A stretch of 54,929 nucleotides of DNA from positions 38,317-93,245 of the forward strand of contig JAPDQV010000012.1 of assembly GCA_034505495.1 (NCBI GenBank), read 5' to 3'. Positions within the stretch are counted from its first letter, which is position 1. The number at the start of each line of letters is the position of its first letter. Below, one piece after another: positions 1 through 8,248 of the stretch. This DNA comes from a candidate division KSB1 bacterium. GTDB lineage: Bacteria > Zhuqueibacterota > Zhuqueibacteria > Residuimicrobiales > Krinioviventaceae. A program made the translations under genes and the position numbers. The notes beneath the pieces are model-generated. The model had not been told where the DNA came from. It saw nothing but the letters and a program-made list of their open reading frames with translations, and made no database searches.

Positions 1-339
1 AGGCAGCCGTAAGCCGAGGATGCGCTGAAACTTGTTGACCGCGGCCGTCATGCCGAATCCCGCGTTGATGATCACGTCGTTCGGCCCGGCACCGCAGTGG
101 CGCTTAATGATGCGGTGCGCTTCCTGATACGCCAAAGTCATCGAGGTGCCGGTTACGTTGGTTTCCGTGTGCGTGTTGCCGACAAACGGCCCGAGATCAT
201 GCATCAGCTTTTTCTCGATCGGGCGATAGAGCCGACCGCCGGCGGTCCAATCGGCGTAGACCATCTTTACCATGCCGTAAGGTGTTTCGTATTGTTGGTC
301 AATGCCGATGATGTGCTTTCGAAAACGAGTCCAATCCAT
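1..339 (-). CDS. Class V aminotransferase-like protein, N-terminal part (cut by window edge)
   Basis: The minus strand is open from an ATG at 339 to the window edge, giving about 113 residues of an N-terminus. The segment YADWTAGGRLYRPIEKK, followed by NTHTETNVTGTSMT and VIINAGFGMTAAVNKF, matches what I know of the cysteine-desulfurase-like branch of fold-type I PLP enzymes. In that branch an N-terminal 'YADWTASGR' block precedes the cofactor-binding domain. The PLP lysine would lie beyond the edge, so activity cannot be judged. An AAGG element lies about 10 nt before the ATG. The gene is divergent from the metallophosphoesterase. The substrate is unknown, and desulfurase or selenocysteine-lyase names would be over-calls. 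Confidence 0.72.
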   Translation of the reverse strand, partial: MDWTRFRKHIIGIDQQYETPYGMVKMVYADWTAGGRLYRPIEKKLMHDLGPFVGNTHTETNVTGTSMTLAYQEAHRIIKRHCGAGPNDVIINAGFGMTAAVNKFQRILGLRLP

Positions 340-430
340 AAAATGAACCTTGTTGATTAATAACCGTTAAACAGTCTGCGCTACAAGATGCTGTTTCAAG
401 ACGCGCCGGAAAATAACATTTTCCTCTGAA

Positions 431-459
431 CCGACAAACCGATTTTTACTGCATATAAA
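431..459 (+). promoter_or_regulatory. Possible promoter in the divergent intergenic region
   Basis: CCGACA (431-436) and TATAAA (454-459) are separated by 17 nt, upstream of the phosphoesterase/MglBA/EPS series. The -35 box is poor (4 of 6) and the -10 good (5 of 6). A second, opposite pair (TTGTCG/TATTTT, 16 nt apart, 437-410) could serve the aminotransferase gene. Both are consensus matches only. Confidence 0.25.
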
Positions 460-561
460 TAGCCGGCCTTATGTTTGCACAAAAATCGAAAGCACGTCTT
501 GCAAAATGAGGGTGGTATATATACCTTTATTGAATCCGTAAAAAAACGAGGAACCGCGGCG

Positions 562-1287
562 ATGCGTTATGCGATTATCTCCGATATTCACGGCAACTTG
601 GCGGCTCTGCAGCGGGTTCTGGAAAGAATCGATGAAGAAAACTGCGACCGCATCATTTGTCTGGGCGATGTGGTCGGATATGGTCCATTTCCGAACGAGT
701 GTTGCGAACTCGTACAAAACCGAGCGGCGATTACCCTATGCGGCAATCACGATGCGGTTGCCGGCGGCCGCATTCGTCCCGATTTTTTTACCGTCTATGC
801 GGCGCAGGCGATCCACTGGACGCTCGGCAGACTCAATGAGGCTAATCAACGCTTTTTGGCAGGTTTACCGCTCATCCAAAGAGAAGGAAACCTGATATTC
901 GTCCATTCCACTCCTCAAGAACCCGAAGAATGGCACTACCTGACTTCGATCGCCCGCGCCGGCCGCGAGTTTGAATCGTTTTCCGAACAGATCTGCTTTA
1001 TCGGTCACACGCACATGCCGACCGCTTGGGTGCAGGTTGACGGCGTCATCGAGCGCCGCACTGCGGAATTTCTCCGCATCTTGCCTGAAGAGCGGTATAT
1101 CATCAATGTCGGCAGCGTCGGCCAGCCGCGCGACAACAACCCCGATGCTTGTTTCGGCATTTGGGACGATGAACGCAGCGAGTTCCGCCTTATACGCACG
1201 GCTTATGACATCCGCGCCACCCAACAGGCGATGCGCGAACACCGGCTGCCGGATTTCCTTATCGAAAGACTGGCCTATGGCCGATAA
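562..1287 (+). CDS. Metallophosphoesterase (calcineurin-like, YfcE/MJ0936 type)
   Basis: This is a 241-aa cytoplasmic metal-dependent phosphoesterase. The family's metal-binding motifs are all present and in order: D8-x-H10 (SDIHGN), G35-D36 with GYGP, G61-N62-H63-D64, a lone H115 in FVHS, and G148-H149-T150-H151. The C-terminal part (IINVGSVGQPRDNN) is typical of the small single-domain group. The substrate is not predictable; family members cleave phosphodiesters, nucleotides or phosphoproteins. I chose ATG 562 because the protein then begins with the canonical first beta strand and has a GAGG site about 10 nt upstream. An in-frame ATG at 475 would add 29 residues without family similarity. 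Next comes the roadblock gene after 18 nt, so they are probably co-transcribed. Confidence 0.85.
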   Translation: MRYAIISDIHGNLAALQRVLERIDEENCDRIICLGDVVGYGPFPNECCELVQNRAAITLCGNHDAVAGGRIRPDFFTVYAAQAIHWTLGRLNEANQRFLAGLPLIQREGNLIFVHSTPQEPEEWHYLTSIARAGREFESFSEQICFIGHTHMPTAWVQVDGVIERRTAEFLRILPEERYIINVGSVGQPRDNNPDACFGIWDDERSEFRLIRTAYDIRATQQAMREHRLPDFLIERLAYGR

Positions 1288-1305
1288 CGCAAAGGAATAT
1301 TGACT

Positions 1306-1818
1306 ATGTTTGTCGACGAGCAAGTGCAAAATAAGCAGATGGTTTTTTCCGAAGCCACGTTCGAGAAAATTTCACGAATCGTCGCCGAGTTGAATAAACG
1401 GTTGAAAGCCCGTGCCTGCATTTTTGCCGACATGAACGGCTATATCGTCAATTACAGCGGCAATCAGCCGGAATTCGACGTACACGCTTTTACCGCCGTG
1501 GCAGCCGGCAGCTTTTCCACCGCCAAGGAAATGGCACTGATGGTAAGCGGTAAAAAGCATTTCGAGCACGTCTTTTTCGAAGGCACCGACCGCCATGTTT
1601 ACATGTGCAGCGTCGGAGATGATTACTTGATGATCATCGTTTTCGGACAACAGACACCGGTCGGCTTTGTACGCCTGCTGACCCATCATGCCGTCGAGAA
1701 ACTCGCCGAGTATCTTGAGAGCCTGCGGCGCAGTACCCGACAGGTGCAGAGTTTTATCGACGCCGATTTCCGGCGCAAGTTGGATCATGAGCTGGATCGC
1801 GCCTTCGGCCTCTCCTAA
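1306..1818 (+). CDS. Roadblock/LC7 domain protein, MglB-like
   Basis: This 170-aa protein has a central roadblock/LC7 fold, with the pattern 'RACIFADMNGYIVNYSG' followed by a helix, a strand pair and DDYLMIIVFG. A C-terminal helical extension lies at about residues 125-170. Roadblock proteins partner Ras-like GTPases, and in MglB the dimer is the GTPase-activating protein for MglA. Here the gene sits 9 nt before an MglA-like gene, which supports that role. I chose ATG 1306 because AAGGA at 1292-1296 is 9 nt away; the in-frame TTG at 1300 is too close to it. The C-terminal extension is longer than a bare roadblock domain and may hold extra contacts with the GTPase. Confidence 0.8.
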   Translation: MFVDEQVQNKQMVFSEATFEKISRIVAELNKRLKARACIFADMNGYIVNYSGNQPEFDVHAFTAVAAGSFSTAKEMALMVSGKKHFEHVFFEGTDRHVYMCSVGDDYLMIIVFGQQTPVGFVRLLTHHAVEKLAEYLESLRRSTRQVQSFIDADFRRKLDHELDRAFGLS

Positions 1819-1827
1819 GGACCTCCC

Positions 1828-2442
1828 ATGTACATCGATTGGAAGAATCAGGAAATTATTTTCAAGATCGTCTATTATGGGCCAGGTCTGGGCGGTAAGA
1901 CGACTAATTTGGAATACATACACTCCCGGCTCGATCCCACCTGCCGCAGTGAATTGATTTCCTTTAAAACCAGCGTCGAACGCACGCTCTATTTCGATTT
2001 CATTCAGATCGAAACGCGTGCAATCAACGGCAAGCGGCCGCGCTTCAATCTCTATACGGTGCCCGGTCAGGCCCAGTACGGCTTTGGCCGCAAACTGGTC
2101 TTGAATGGTACCGACGCTCTGGTTTTTGTGGCCGACTCTCAGGAGGGGCGTATGGACGACAATCTTGCCAGTCTTCAGGACTTGGAAGAAAAGCTGGCGC
2201 TTTACGGCCGCTCTCTGCGCTCCGTTCCGTGGCTCATCCAATACAACAAACGCGATCTGCCCAGCGCGTTGAGTTTGCCGTTGCTGCAAAAGAGGCTCAA
2301 TTTTTTTAATGTCCCCTACATTGAAGCAGTGGCTGTAAAGGGAATCGGGGTCATGGAAACTTTGCGCCTAGTCATCCAGCTGGCAGTGCAATCCTATACA
2401 GTAAGCGAACAACCGGAAAGATTGACGCAGGCCCGCGAATAG
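1828..2442 (+). CDS. mglA: MglA-like Ras-family GTPase
   Basis: This is a 204-aa small GTPase of the bacterial MglA group. The P-loop is G18-P-G-L-G-G-K24-T25-T26, the switch II region is TVPGQ (77-81), ADSQ (102-105) follows, and the guanine-specificity motif is N140-K-R-D143. As in other MglA proteins, the usual Ras DxxG is replaced by the TVPGQ form. MglA-GTP marks a cell pole and recruits motility or secretion machinery in Myxococcus; that role here is inference. The Shine-Dalgarno TAAGGA overlaps the stop codon of the roadblock gene. The EPS genes follow after one transporter gene, suggesting a link between polarity control and polysaccharide export. Confidence 0.88.
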   Translation: MYIDWKNQEIIFKIVYYGPGLGGKTTNLEYIHSRLDPTCRSELISFKTSVERTLYFDFIQIETRAINGKRPRFNLYTVPGQAQYGFGRKLVLNGTDALVFVADSQEGRMDDNLASLQDLEEKLALYGRSLRSVPWLIQYNKRDLPSALSLPLLQKRLNFFNVPYIEAVAVKGIGVMETLRLVIQLAVQSYTVSEQPERLTQARE

Positions 2443-2466
2443 CTCTGCCTGTGAGACGAAAGAATA

Positions 2467-3819
2467 ATGACACGCAAAAAAAACACGCTGCCTATTGAGG
2501 AGCAGAAACCACCCCTTTTGGCAACCATCTCGTGGATTCTGTACGATTTTGCCAACACTGCCTATTCGATGAACGTGGTGTCGCTCTATTTCAGCACTTG
2601 GATCATCATCGAGCTGGGGCGGCGCGATATTTGGGTTTCGTTGGTCAATTCTCTGTCGATGGCATTGGTGGCCGTCACCCTTCCGGTGTTGGGCGACTGG
2701 TCGGATCGACGGCAATCCAAGCTGAAGGCTCTGCTGATCTTTACCCTTGGCTGTATCGGCGGCACTTTTTTTATGGGTGTCGTCGGCAAAGGGATCTCCG
2801 ATGCAGGAATCGTGGTGCCGATCGTCTTGATTTTGTATGTCATTGCCAACTATAGCTATCAGGGCGGCCTCGTTTTTTACAACGCCCTGCTGCCGGCCGT
2901 CAGCACACCGAAAACTTTAGGTCGTGTATCAGGATACGGTGTCGCCATCGGCTATTTGGGTTCGGCGGCAGGACTGTTGGTCGGCGGCATTTTCGTCGAC
3001 GGCAGCCTTTTCGGCTGGAAGATCGCCGGCATGGAAGCGGGAGGGCGCGCCGCAGCGTTCATTCCCACGGCGCTGCTGTTCTTGATTTTTGCGCTGCCGG
3101 TTTTTATTTTTGTTCAGGAACCCAAAACGGCTGAAAAACTCAAAAAATGGACGGCGGCAGATTCCTATCGCCAGGTCTGGAAATCTCTCAAAGATACGCA
3201 AAAATATCCCGGATTGCTGCGCTTTCTGGTTGCCAAGTTTTTATACGAAGACAGCATCGAGACCATCATCATCTATATGGGCGTTTATACGCAGGCAGTC
3301 ATCGGCTTTTCGTCGGCCGAATCGACCAACTTTTTCATTTTGCTGATTCCTGCGGCCGTGATCGGTTCGGCCCTGTGCGGTATCTTGACCGATCATTTCG
3401 GACCCAAGAAAACGCTCGTCGGCGTCATTCTCGGCTGGGTCGTCTGCTGCAGCGGTGTGGTATTGACTGCCCACAGGCCGTTGTTCTGGATCCTCGGCGC
3501 CCTTATCGGCGCCTTGATGGGTTCCACCTGGACAGCCGCACGGCCTCTGCTCATCACTCTGGCGCCGAAAGAACGTTTGGGAGAATTCTTTGGTCTGTAC
3601 GCCCTTTCCGGTAAAGCGGCGGCCATTATCGGACCGTTGATCTGGAGCGGTGCCGCCCGCCTTGCGGAACCCTATGGTCAAGCCGTAAAGTATCGCGTCG
3701 CCTTGGCAACGCTTACACTCATCATGTTTGCCGGAATGATCGTCCTGCTGGGTGTTCCGGACCTGCACCGGCAAATAAAACTGAATGAACAAGTCCAATC
3801 AATAGAGATGAGCGCATGA
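2467..3819 (+). CDS. MFS transporter, UMF1/Atg22-like
   Basis: The 450-aa polytopic membrane protein has about 11-12 hydrophobic segments. The N-terminal ISWILYDFANTAYSMNV signature is characteristic of the UMF1 branch of the major facilitator superfamily, whose eukaryotic member Atg22 exports amino acids from vacuoles. The loop motif GDWSDRRQSKLK after the second or third helix corresponds to the MFS 'GxxxDRxGRR' motif. Bacterial UMF1 substrates are unknown. The stop codon overlaps the ATG of the SLBB gene (ATGA, 3816-3819), so the two are probably translationally coupled. This places the transporter inside the EPS transcription unit, where it could move a small precursor or osmolyte. Confidence 0.85.
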   Translation: MTRKKNTLPIEEQKPPLLATISWILYDFANTAYSMNVVSLYFSTWIIIELGRRDIWVSLVNSLSMALVAVTLPVLGDWSDRRQSKLKALLIFTLGCIGGTFFMGVVGKGISDAGIVVPIVLILYVIANYSYQGGLVFYNALLPAVSTPKTLGRVSGYGVAIGYLGSAAGLLVGGIFVDGSLFGWKIAGMEAGGRAAAFIPTALLFLIFALPVFIFVQEPKTAEKLKKWTAADSYRQVWKSLKDTQKYPGLLRFLVAKFLYEDSIETIIIYMGVYTQAVIGFSSAESTNFFILLIPAAVIGSALCGILTDHFGPKKTLVGVILGWVVCCSGVVLTAHRPLFWILGALIGALMGSTWTAARPLLITLAPKERLGEFFGLYALSGKAAAIIGPLIWSGAARLAEPYGQAVKYRVALATLTLIMFAGMIVLLGVPDLHRQIKLNEQVQSIEMSA

Positions 3820-4376
3820 AAACCTCGGCAGCTATTCCTGCGGTTTTGATTTTCTACACTGCCTGCCTTTTGCAGGCGCAGCAAACGAGCAAAACGAGCG
3901 AATATTTGTTGGGCAAGGAAGAATCCCTGGAAATGGTGGTTGCGATTTGGGGTGAAGTCAAATCGCCCGGCGAGTATCGAGTCCCCTACAATACCAATCT
4001 TGTCGAATTAATTTCCATTGCCGGCGGCCCCACGCAGAATGCCAGGCTTTCAAAGGTTCGCATCACCGGTAAAGCAGGTGCTTGGAAGACCAATCCCGAA
4101 ACGCTTGAAGCCGTGATCAAAGACTCTGCCGAGCCGTTGGACGAAGAACAGCTCAAACGGCGGCTGGAAACAGTCTCACGCAAAATCGTGGAATATAATG
4201 TAAATAGATATATGAGCGATCCGCAAATGGTGACGCCGCCGCCGATTCTCCAGCCCGGCGATGTGGTTTTTGTCGATACCGACGCGTGGTTTCGCAGCCG
4301 AGAAATAATTCGGGCGGTTCATGAAGTGGCCCTTATCGCCACAGTCTATGTTTGGTACTTGAGAGCGGTCAAGTAG
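3816..4376 (+). CDS. Small SLBB-domain polysaccharide export protein
   Basis: This is a 186-aa exported protein. It has a signal peptide at about residues 1-20 (AVLIFYTACLLQAQQ), one SLBB beta-grasp domain (AIWGEVKSPGEYRVPYN, then VELISIAGGPTQNA) and a short GDVVFVDTDAWF motif. A hydrophobic stretch near the C-terminus (VALIATVYVWYL) may be a membrane anchor. Wza-type outer-membrane exporters have an N-terminal polysaccharide-export domain and two or more SLBB repeats in about 350 residues. Here the export domain is missing and only one SLBB is clear. The gene lies between the MFS gene (4-nt overlap) and the Wzc gene (10-nt gap), so a role beside Wzc in EPS export is likely. Confidence 0.75.
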   Translation: MKTSAAIPAVLIFYTACLLQAQQTSKTSEYLLGKEESLEMVVAIWGEVKSPGEYRVPYNTNLVELISIAGGPTQNARLSKVRITGKAGAWKTNPETLEAVIKDSAEPLDEEQLKRRLETVSRKIVEYNVNRYMSDPQMVTPPPILQPGDVVFVDTDAWFRSREIIRAVHEVALIATVYVWYLRAVK

Positions 4377-4386
4377 AGGACTGTCG

Positions 4387-6729
4387 TTGAGCTTGAGCGA
4401 AAAAGAACAAGTTCCCCTCACCGCATTTTTCGAAATCCTCTTGCGGCGCAAGTGGATTTTTGTCGCCTGCATCGCGGCGACACTGCTGCCGGCGCTTTAT
4501 TACAACGCAACGGCAGTGCGGGTCTACGAGTCGACTGTTTCCATTATCTACGACAACCCGCGACAGCCGATAACGGCCGCTCCGCAGGTTCTCAAATATC
4601 CGCTCAAGGAATCTCTGCTCAACCAGATTCAAGAGATCAAAAGCCGATCGGTGGCGCTCGAAACGGCGGCTGCCTTGCCGCAATGGGCTAAAGATCTTTT
4701 TCCGCTTCCGAAAGACAGACCGCCGGATTTTGATCAGACCGCCTATATTGCTGCCGTCATCCGCAACAACCTCGAAGCCGTGCCGATTGCCGAATCGGAC
4801 GTCATTCAAATTCGAGTGCGCGCCGAGCGGGACCCTGCCTTGGCCATGACAATTGCCAACACTTTGTGCGAAGTGTTGCGCGATCGTAACCTGCGCATCC
4901 GCCGCGAGGGAGTGAGCGACATGCGGGCCTTTATCGAAGAACAGCGCCAAGCGTATCGTAAAAAGCTGGATGAGGCGGAAGCGGCGCTTCGGCGATTCAA
5001 AATCGAGAACCGTGTGACCGCATTAGATAAAGAGGTTGAGGAAGAACTGCAGCTGGCGAAAAATATCGAGCTGCAGTATCAACAGGCGAAAAACGAACGA
5101 ATAAAAACCGAGCAGTATCTGCGCAGCCTTGAGGGCGAGATCTCCCGCCGGCAGCAAAATTTGGCTCCGTCCATCACCAATCTTTCCAATCAGATGATCC
5201 AGCAGTTAAAGGCTAAACTGGCGGAGCTTCAGGACAGTTATATTCGGCTGCAGCTGCAGGGAGTTCCCGAAAACAACCCCAAAATGGCCGACATGCGGCG
5301 AGAAATCGATCAGTTGCGGCAGACGCTTGCGGAAGAAGCGCGCCGTTTCGCGGAAAGCGAGCACCTGATCGATCCGGTTTCGCAGATTGCCTCTCTGTAT
5401 CAAAACCGCATCGACCAGGAGCTCAAGCTGGAGATGCTGCAGGCACAGGAAAAGTCTCTCGCCGCCTCTCTTGCTCAATATGAAAACGCCCTGAGGCGCC
5501 TGCCCGAAAAAGAGTTCGAGTTGGCGCGTTTGACGCGCGAACGCGATTTGGCCAATAATCTCTACTTGATGCTCTCGGAGCGGCATGAAGAGGCGCGCAT
5601 CAACGAGGCGGAACGCATCGGCAACATGCGGATTATCGATGCCGCACAGCTTCCGAAAGAGCCGGTGCTGCCGCGGATCGGCTTGAATCTGGCGATCGCT
5701 TTCATGTTGGGTTCAACCATCGGCTTGGGACTGGCATTTTTCGTCGAATCGATCGATACGACGCTCAAAACGCCCGAAGACATCGAGCGGCGGTTGGGAC
5801 TTCAGGTATTGAGCTCGATCCCGCATTTGCGCCGCAGTGGAAGCTCAGCAGGACAGGAAAAAAGCGTCGGTGAACCAATCGAACTTATTACCTACAGTCA
5901 ACCGGGTTCCCCGGCCGCCGAGGCATATCGTACTCTGCGCACCAACCTCCAGTTCTCTCATTTATCAAAGAAACTCACCACAGTAATGATATCCAGTTCC
6001 GGGCCGCAGGAAGGCAAGTCTACCACATCGGCCAACCTCGCGGTTGTTTTGGCGCAGATGGGCATGCGGACGCTGTTGATCGACGCCGACCTGCGCCGGC
6101 CGACCATTCACAAGATTTTTTCCGTCAACCGCGAGCCCGGCCTGGCGGACATCCTGCAGCACTGCCGGACCAGCAGCATTATGGGACCGCAGAACGGCGA
6201 CGATCTTGAATCGGAGATTGACCTCAACGGCGGCGGTCCTCTGGCAAAAGCGTCGATCGGTGCGAGAAAGGCCGTACAGCAGGTTGCTTCGCTCGACGTG
6301 GCTTTGACCGCGGCTATTCATAAAACCCGCGTCGAAAATTTGGACGTCTTGACCTGCGGCGAGCTGCCTCCGAATCCTTCTGAACTGTTGGCCGGCGAGA
6401 GCATGAAGGATCTTCTGGCTCTGGCGTCGGAAAAATATGAATACGTTATTCTCGATGCGCCGCCGGTCATCGCCGTAACCGATGCGGCGGTGCTCTCCCC
6501 CTTCGTGGATGCCGTTCTTCTGGTCATCGAATCGGCGCGCAATGACCGCGACATTATCCTCAAAGCGAAAAAGCTTCTCGATCATGTCGGGGCAAACATC
6601 GTCGGAGCGGTGCTCAATAATGTCAAGGCCCGCAACCTCTACGGCGGCTACGATTACTATTACACCTACTATTCCGAGCACGGCCGATCTTCTCAGAGCA
6701 AGACCAAGATGCAATCGGGAAAGGCATGA
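4387..6729 (+). CDS. Wzc-type polysaccharide co-polymerase and tyrosine autokinase
   Basis: This 780-aa inner-membrane protein controls EPS chain length and export. In order it has a Wzz domain with first membrane helix (about 17-35), a long coiled coil (about 170-400) and a second membrane helix (about 425-447). The cytoplasmic BY-kinase domain follows, with Walker A GPQEGKSTTSAN (about 538-549), Walker A' LLIDADLRRP and Walker B VILDAPP (about 687). The C-terminal tyrosine cluster GGYDYYYTYYSEHG is the autophosphorylation tail. An insert of about 50 residues separates GLADIL from ENLDVLTCGELPPNP, where family members usually have about 15-20. The start is TTG 4387, with AGAGGA 6 nt upstream. 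Confidence 0.93.
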   Translation: MSLSEKEQVPLTAFFEILLRRKWIFVACIAATLLPALYYNATAVRVYESTVSIIYDNPRQPITAAPQVLKYPLKESLLNQIQEIKSRSVALETAAALPQWAKDLFPLPKDRPPDFDQTAYIAAVIRNNLEAVPIAESDVIQIRVRAERDPALAMTIANTLCEVLRDRNLRIRREGVSDMRAFIEEQRQAYRKKLDEAEAALRRFKIENRVTALDKEVEEELQLAKNIELQYQQAKNERIKTEQYLRSLEGEISRRQQNLAPSITNLSNQMIQQLKAKLAELQDSYIRLQLQGVPENNPKMADMRREIDQLRQTLAEEARRFAESEHLIDPVSQIASLYQNRIDQELKLEMLQAQEKSLAASLAQYENALRRLPEKEFELARLTRERDLANNLYLMLSERHEEARINEAERIGNMRIIDAAQLPKEPVLPRIGLNLAIAFMLGSTIGLGLAFFVESIDTTLKTPEDIERRLGLQVLSSIPHLRRSGSSAGQEKSVGEPIELITYSQPGSPAAEAYRTLRTNLQFSHLSKKLTTVMISSSGPQEGKSTTSANLAVVLAQMGMRTLLIDADLRRPTIHKIFSVNREPGLADILQHCRTSSIMGPQNGDDLESEIDLNGGGPLAKASIGARKAVQQVASLDVALTAAIHKTRVENLDVLTCGELPPNPSELLAGESMKDLLALASEKYEYVILDAPPVIAVTDAAVLSPFVDAVLLVIESARNDRDIILKAKKLLDHVGANIVGAVLNNVKARNLYGGYDYYYTYYSEHGRSSQSKTKMQSGKA

Positions 6730-6797
6730 CGCCTCGAAAAGTCATCCCCTTTTTAGGGATCGGCATATTTTGCAGGGCAACGTAAAAGGAAAAGGTC

Positions 6798-8234
6798 GTG
6801 ACCAGTTTGAGGCGAAAAGCGATCGACAACGCGCTCAAAGTGATCGATATAACGATCATGTCGGTCACTTTTTTGTTCTCCTTGTATTGTTTTTCGCCGA
6901 GCGACATCCCCAGTCGTTTCCTTGACTTTCTCTCCTACAAACTGTCGTTGATCAATCTGATTGCTCTGGTCGCTTTGGTATACGGCTGGATTTCCCTTTT
7001 TTCCCAGTTCGGCCTGTATGAATCACGACGATTCGCCAATCTGGCCAAAGAGATGTTCGATATCTTTCGGGCGGTCAGCCTCGGCGTTCTGATGGTCGGT
7101 GCCGTCAGCCTGCTGCTGGGGCGGGGTAACGTCAACCGTCAAGTTTTGCTGCTCTTTTGGGTCTCCTGCACGCTGCTGACGATTCTCGCCCGCGCTCTGT
7201 TTCGACGCATCATCATCACTCTGCGCAACAACGGCCGTAACTTGCGCCATGTGCTCTTTATCGGCAGCAATCGACAGGCGATCGAATTAGCGCAGAAAAT
7301 CCTTTCGCGGCGGGAGCTGGGCTACAAATTGGTCGGCTTTGCCGATGATCAGCAGCCGGCCGAGACGATTAGAGAACCGCACGCCAAAGTCGTATGTTCA
7401 CTGGACGATCTGCCCGAGTTCCTCGAGAATCACATCGTCGATGAAGTCTATCTCATGCTGCCGGTGGGTTCGTACTACGAACGGATTCGGCAGGTCATTC
7501 GCCTCTGCCAGGAGCTGGGCATCGTTTGCCGCGTACCCTCCAATTGGTTCGAGATCCATACACTGAAAACCGCAGCCTTTGAGCTGGATGACGAGCCAAT
7601 CCTGACCGTTTACACCGGCTCCCGTCATCAGCTCTCGCAACTTTGGCTCAAACGGGTCATGGATTTCTGCGTGTCGGCTGCAGCGCTGATCCTGTTATCT
7701 CCCGTGTTCGTTTTGATTGCCGTTCTCATCAAAATCGATTCGCCCGGCCCGGTCTTTTTCGTTCAAGACCGCATCGGTTACAATCGGCGAAGATTCAAAA
7801 TGATCAAATTCCGCACCATGATTCAAGGCGCCGAGGCGCTGCAGGATGAATTGCAGGACCGAAATGAAGCCGACGGACCAGCCTTTAAAATCCACGACGA
7901 TCCGCGCGTCACCCGTGTCGGCCGTTTTCTGCGCAAGACCAGCCTCGATGAGCTGCCGCAGTTGATCAACGTGCTTAAAGGCGATATGAGTCTGGTGGGC
8001 CCGCGACCGCTGCCCGTGCGCGACGTCAACGGCATCGAAAAACGATGGCAGAAACGCCGCTTTTCCATGCGGCCCGGCATGACCTGTCTGTGGCAGGTCG
8101 GCGGCCGCAATCAACTATCCTTCGAAGAATGGATGAAGCTGGATTTGGAGTATATCGACCGCTGGTCCATTCAGCTCGATTTAAAAATTCTCGCCAAAAC
8201 GCTTCCGGCAGTCTTTAAAGGAACAGGCGTCTGA
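6798..8234 (+). CDS. Polyprenyl-phosphate sugar-1-phosphate transferase (EPS initiating enzyme)
   Basis: The 478-aa enzyme has an N-terminal block of about four or five membrane helices. A Rossmann-like middle domain follows ([17 protein letters not shown], about 150-165). The C-terminal bacterial sugar-transferase domain starts at [18 protein letters not shown] (about residue 285). Family motifs visible are [42 protein letters not shown] and the terminal [10 protein letters not shown]. WbaP/WcaJ-type enzymes move a hexose-1-phosphate from a nucleotide sugar to undecaprenyl phosphate, the first EPS step. The sugar is not deducible. The start is GTG 6798, downstream of AAAAGGA. The 68-nt gap after the Wzc gene contains only a 5-bp hairpin (ATCCC/GGGAT). 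Confidence 0.92.
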   Translation: MTSLRRKAIDNALKVIDITIMSVTFLFSLYCFSPSDIPSRFLDFLSYKLSLINLIALVALVYGWISLFSQFGLYESRRFANLAKEMFDIFRAVSLGVLMVGAVSLLLGRGNVNRQVLLLFWVSCTLLTILARALFRRIIITLRNNGRNLRHVLFIGSNRQAIELAQKILSRRELGYKLVGFADDQQPAETIREPHAKVVCSLDDLPEFLENHIVDEVYLMLPVGSYYERIRQVIRLCQELGIVCRVPSNWFEIHTLKTAAFELDDEPILTVYTGSRHQLSQLWLKRVMDFCVSAAALILLSPVFVLIAVLIKIDSPGPVFFVQDRIGYNRRRFKMIKFRTMIQGAEALQDELQDRNEADGPAFKIHDDPRVTRVGRFLRKTSLDELPQLINVLKGDMSLVGPRPLPVRDVNGIEKRWQKRRFSMRPGMTCLWQVGGRNQLSFEEWMKLDLEYIDRWSIQLDLKILAKTLPAVFKGTGV

Positions 8235-8248
8235 GGGGCAAGGGGAAT

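Noticed and set aside
475..561. Earlier ATG for the metallophosphoesterase
   Set aside because: The 29 extra residues match no part of the family, whose first strand begins at ATG 562 with a ribosome site.
6742..6760. Terminator between the Wzc and sugar-transferase genes
   Set aside because: Only a 5-bp ATCCC/GGGAT stem without a following T run.
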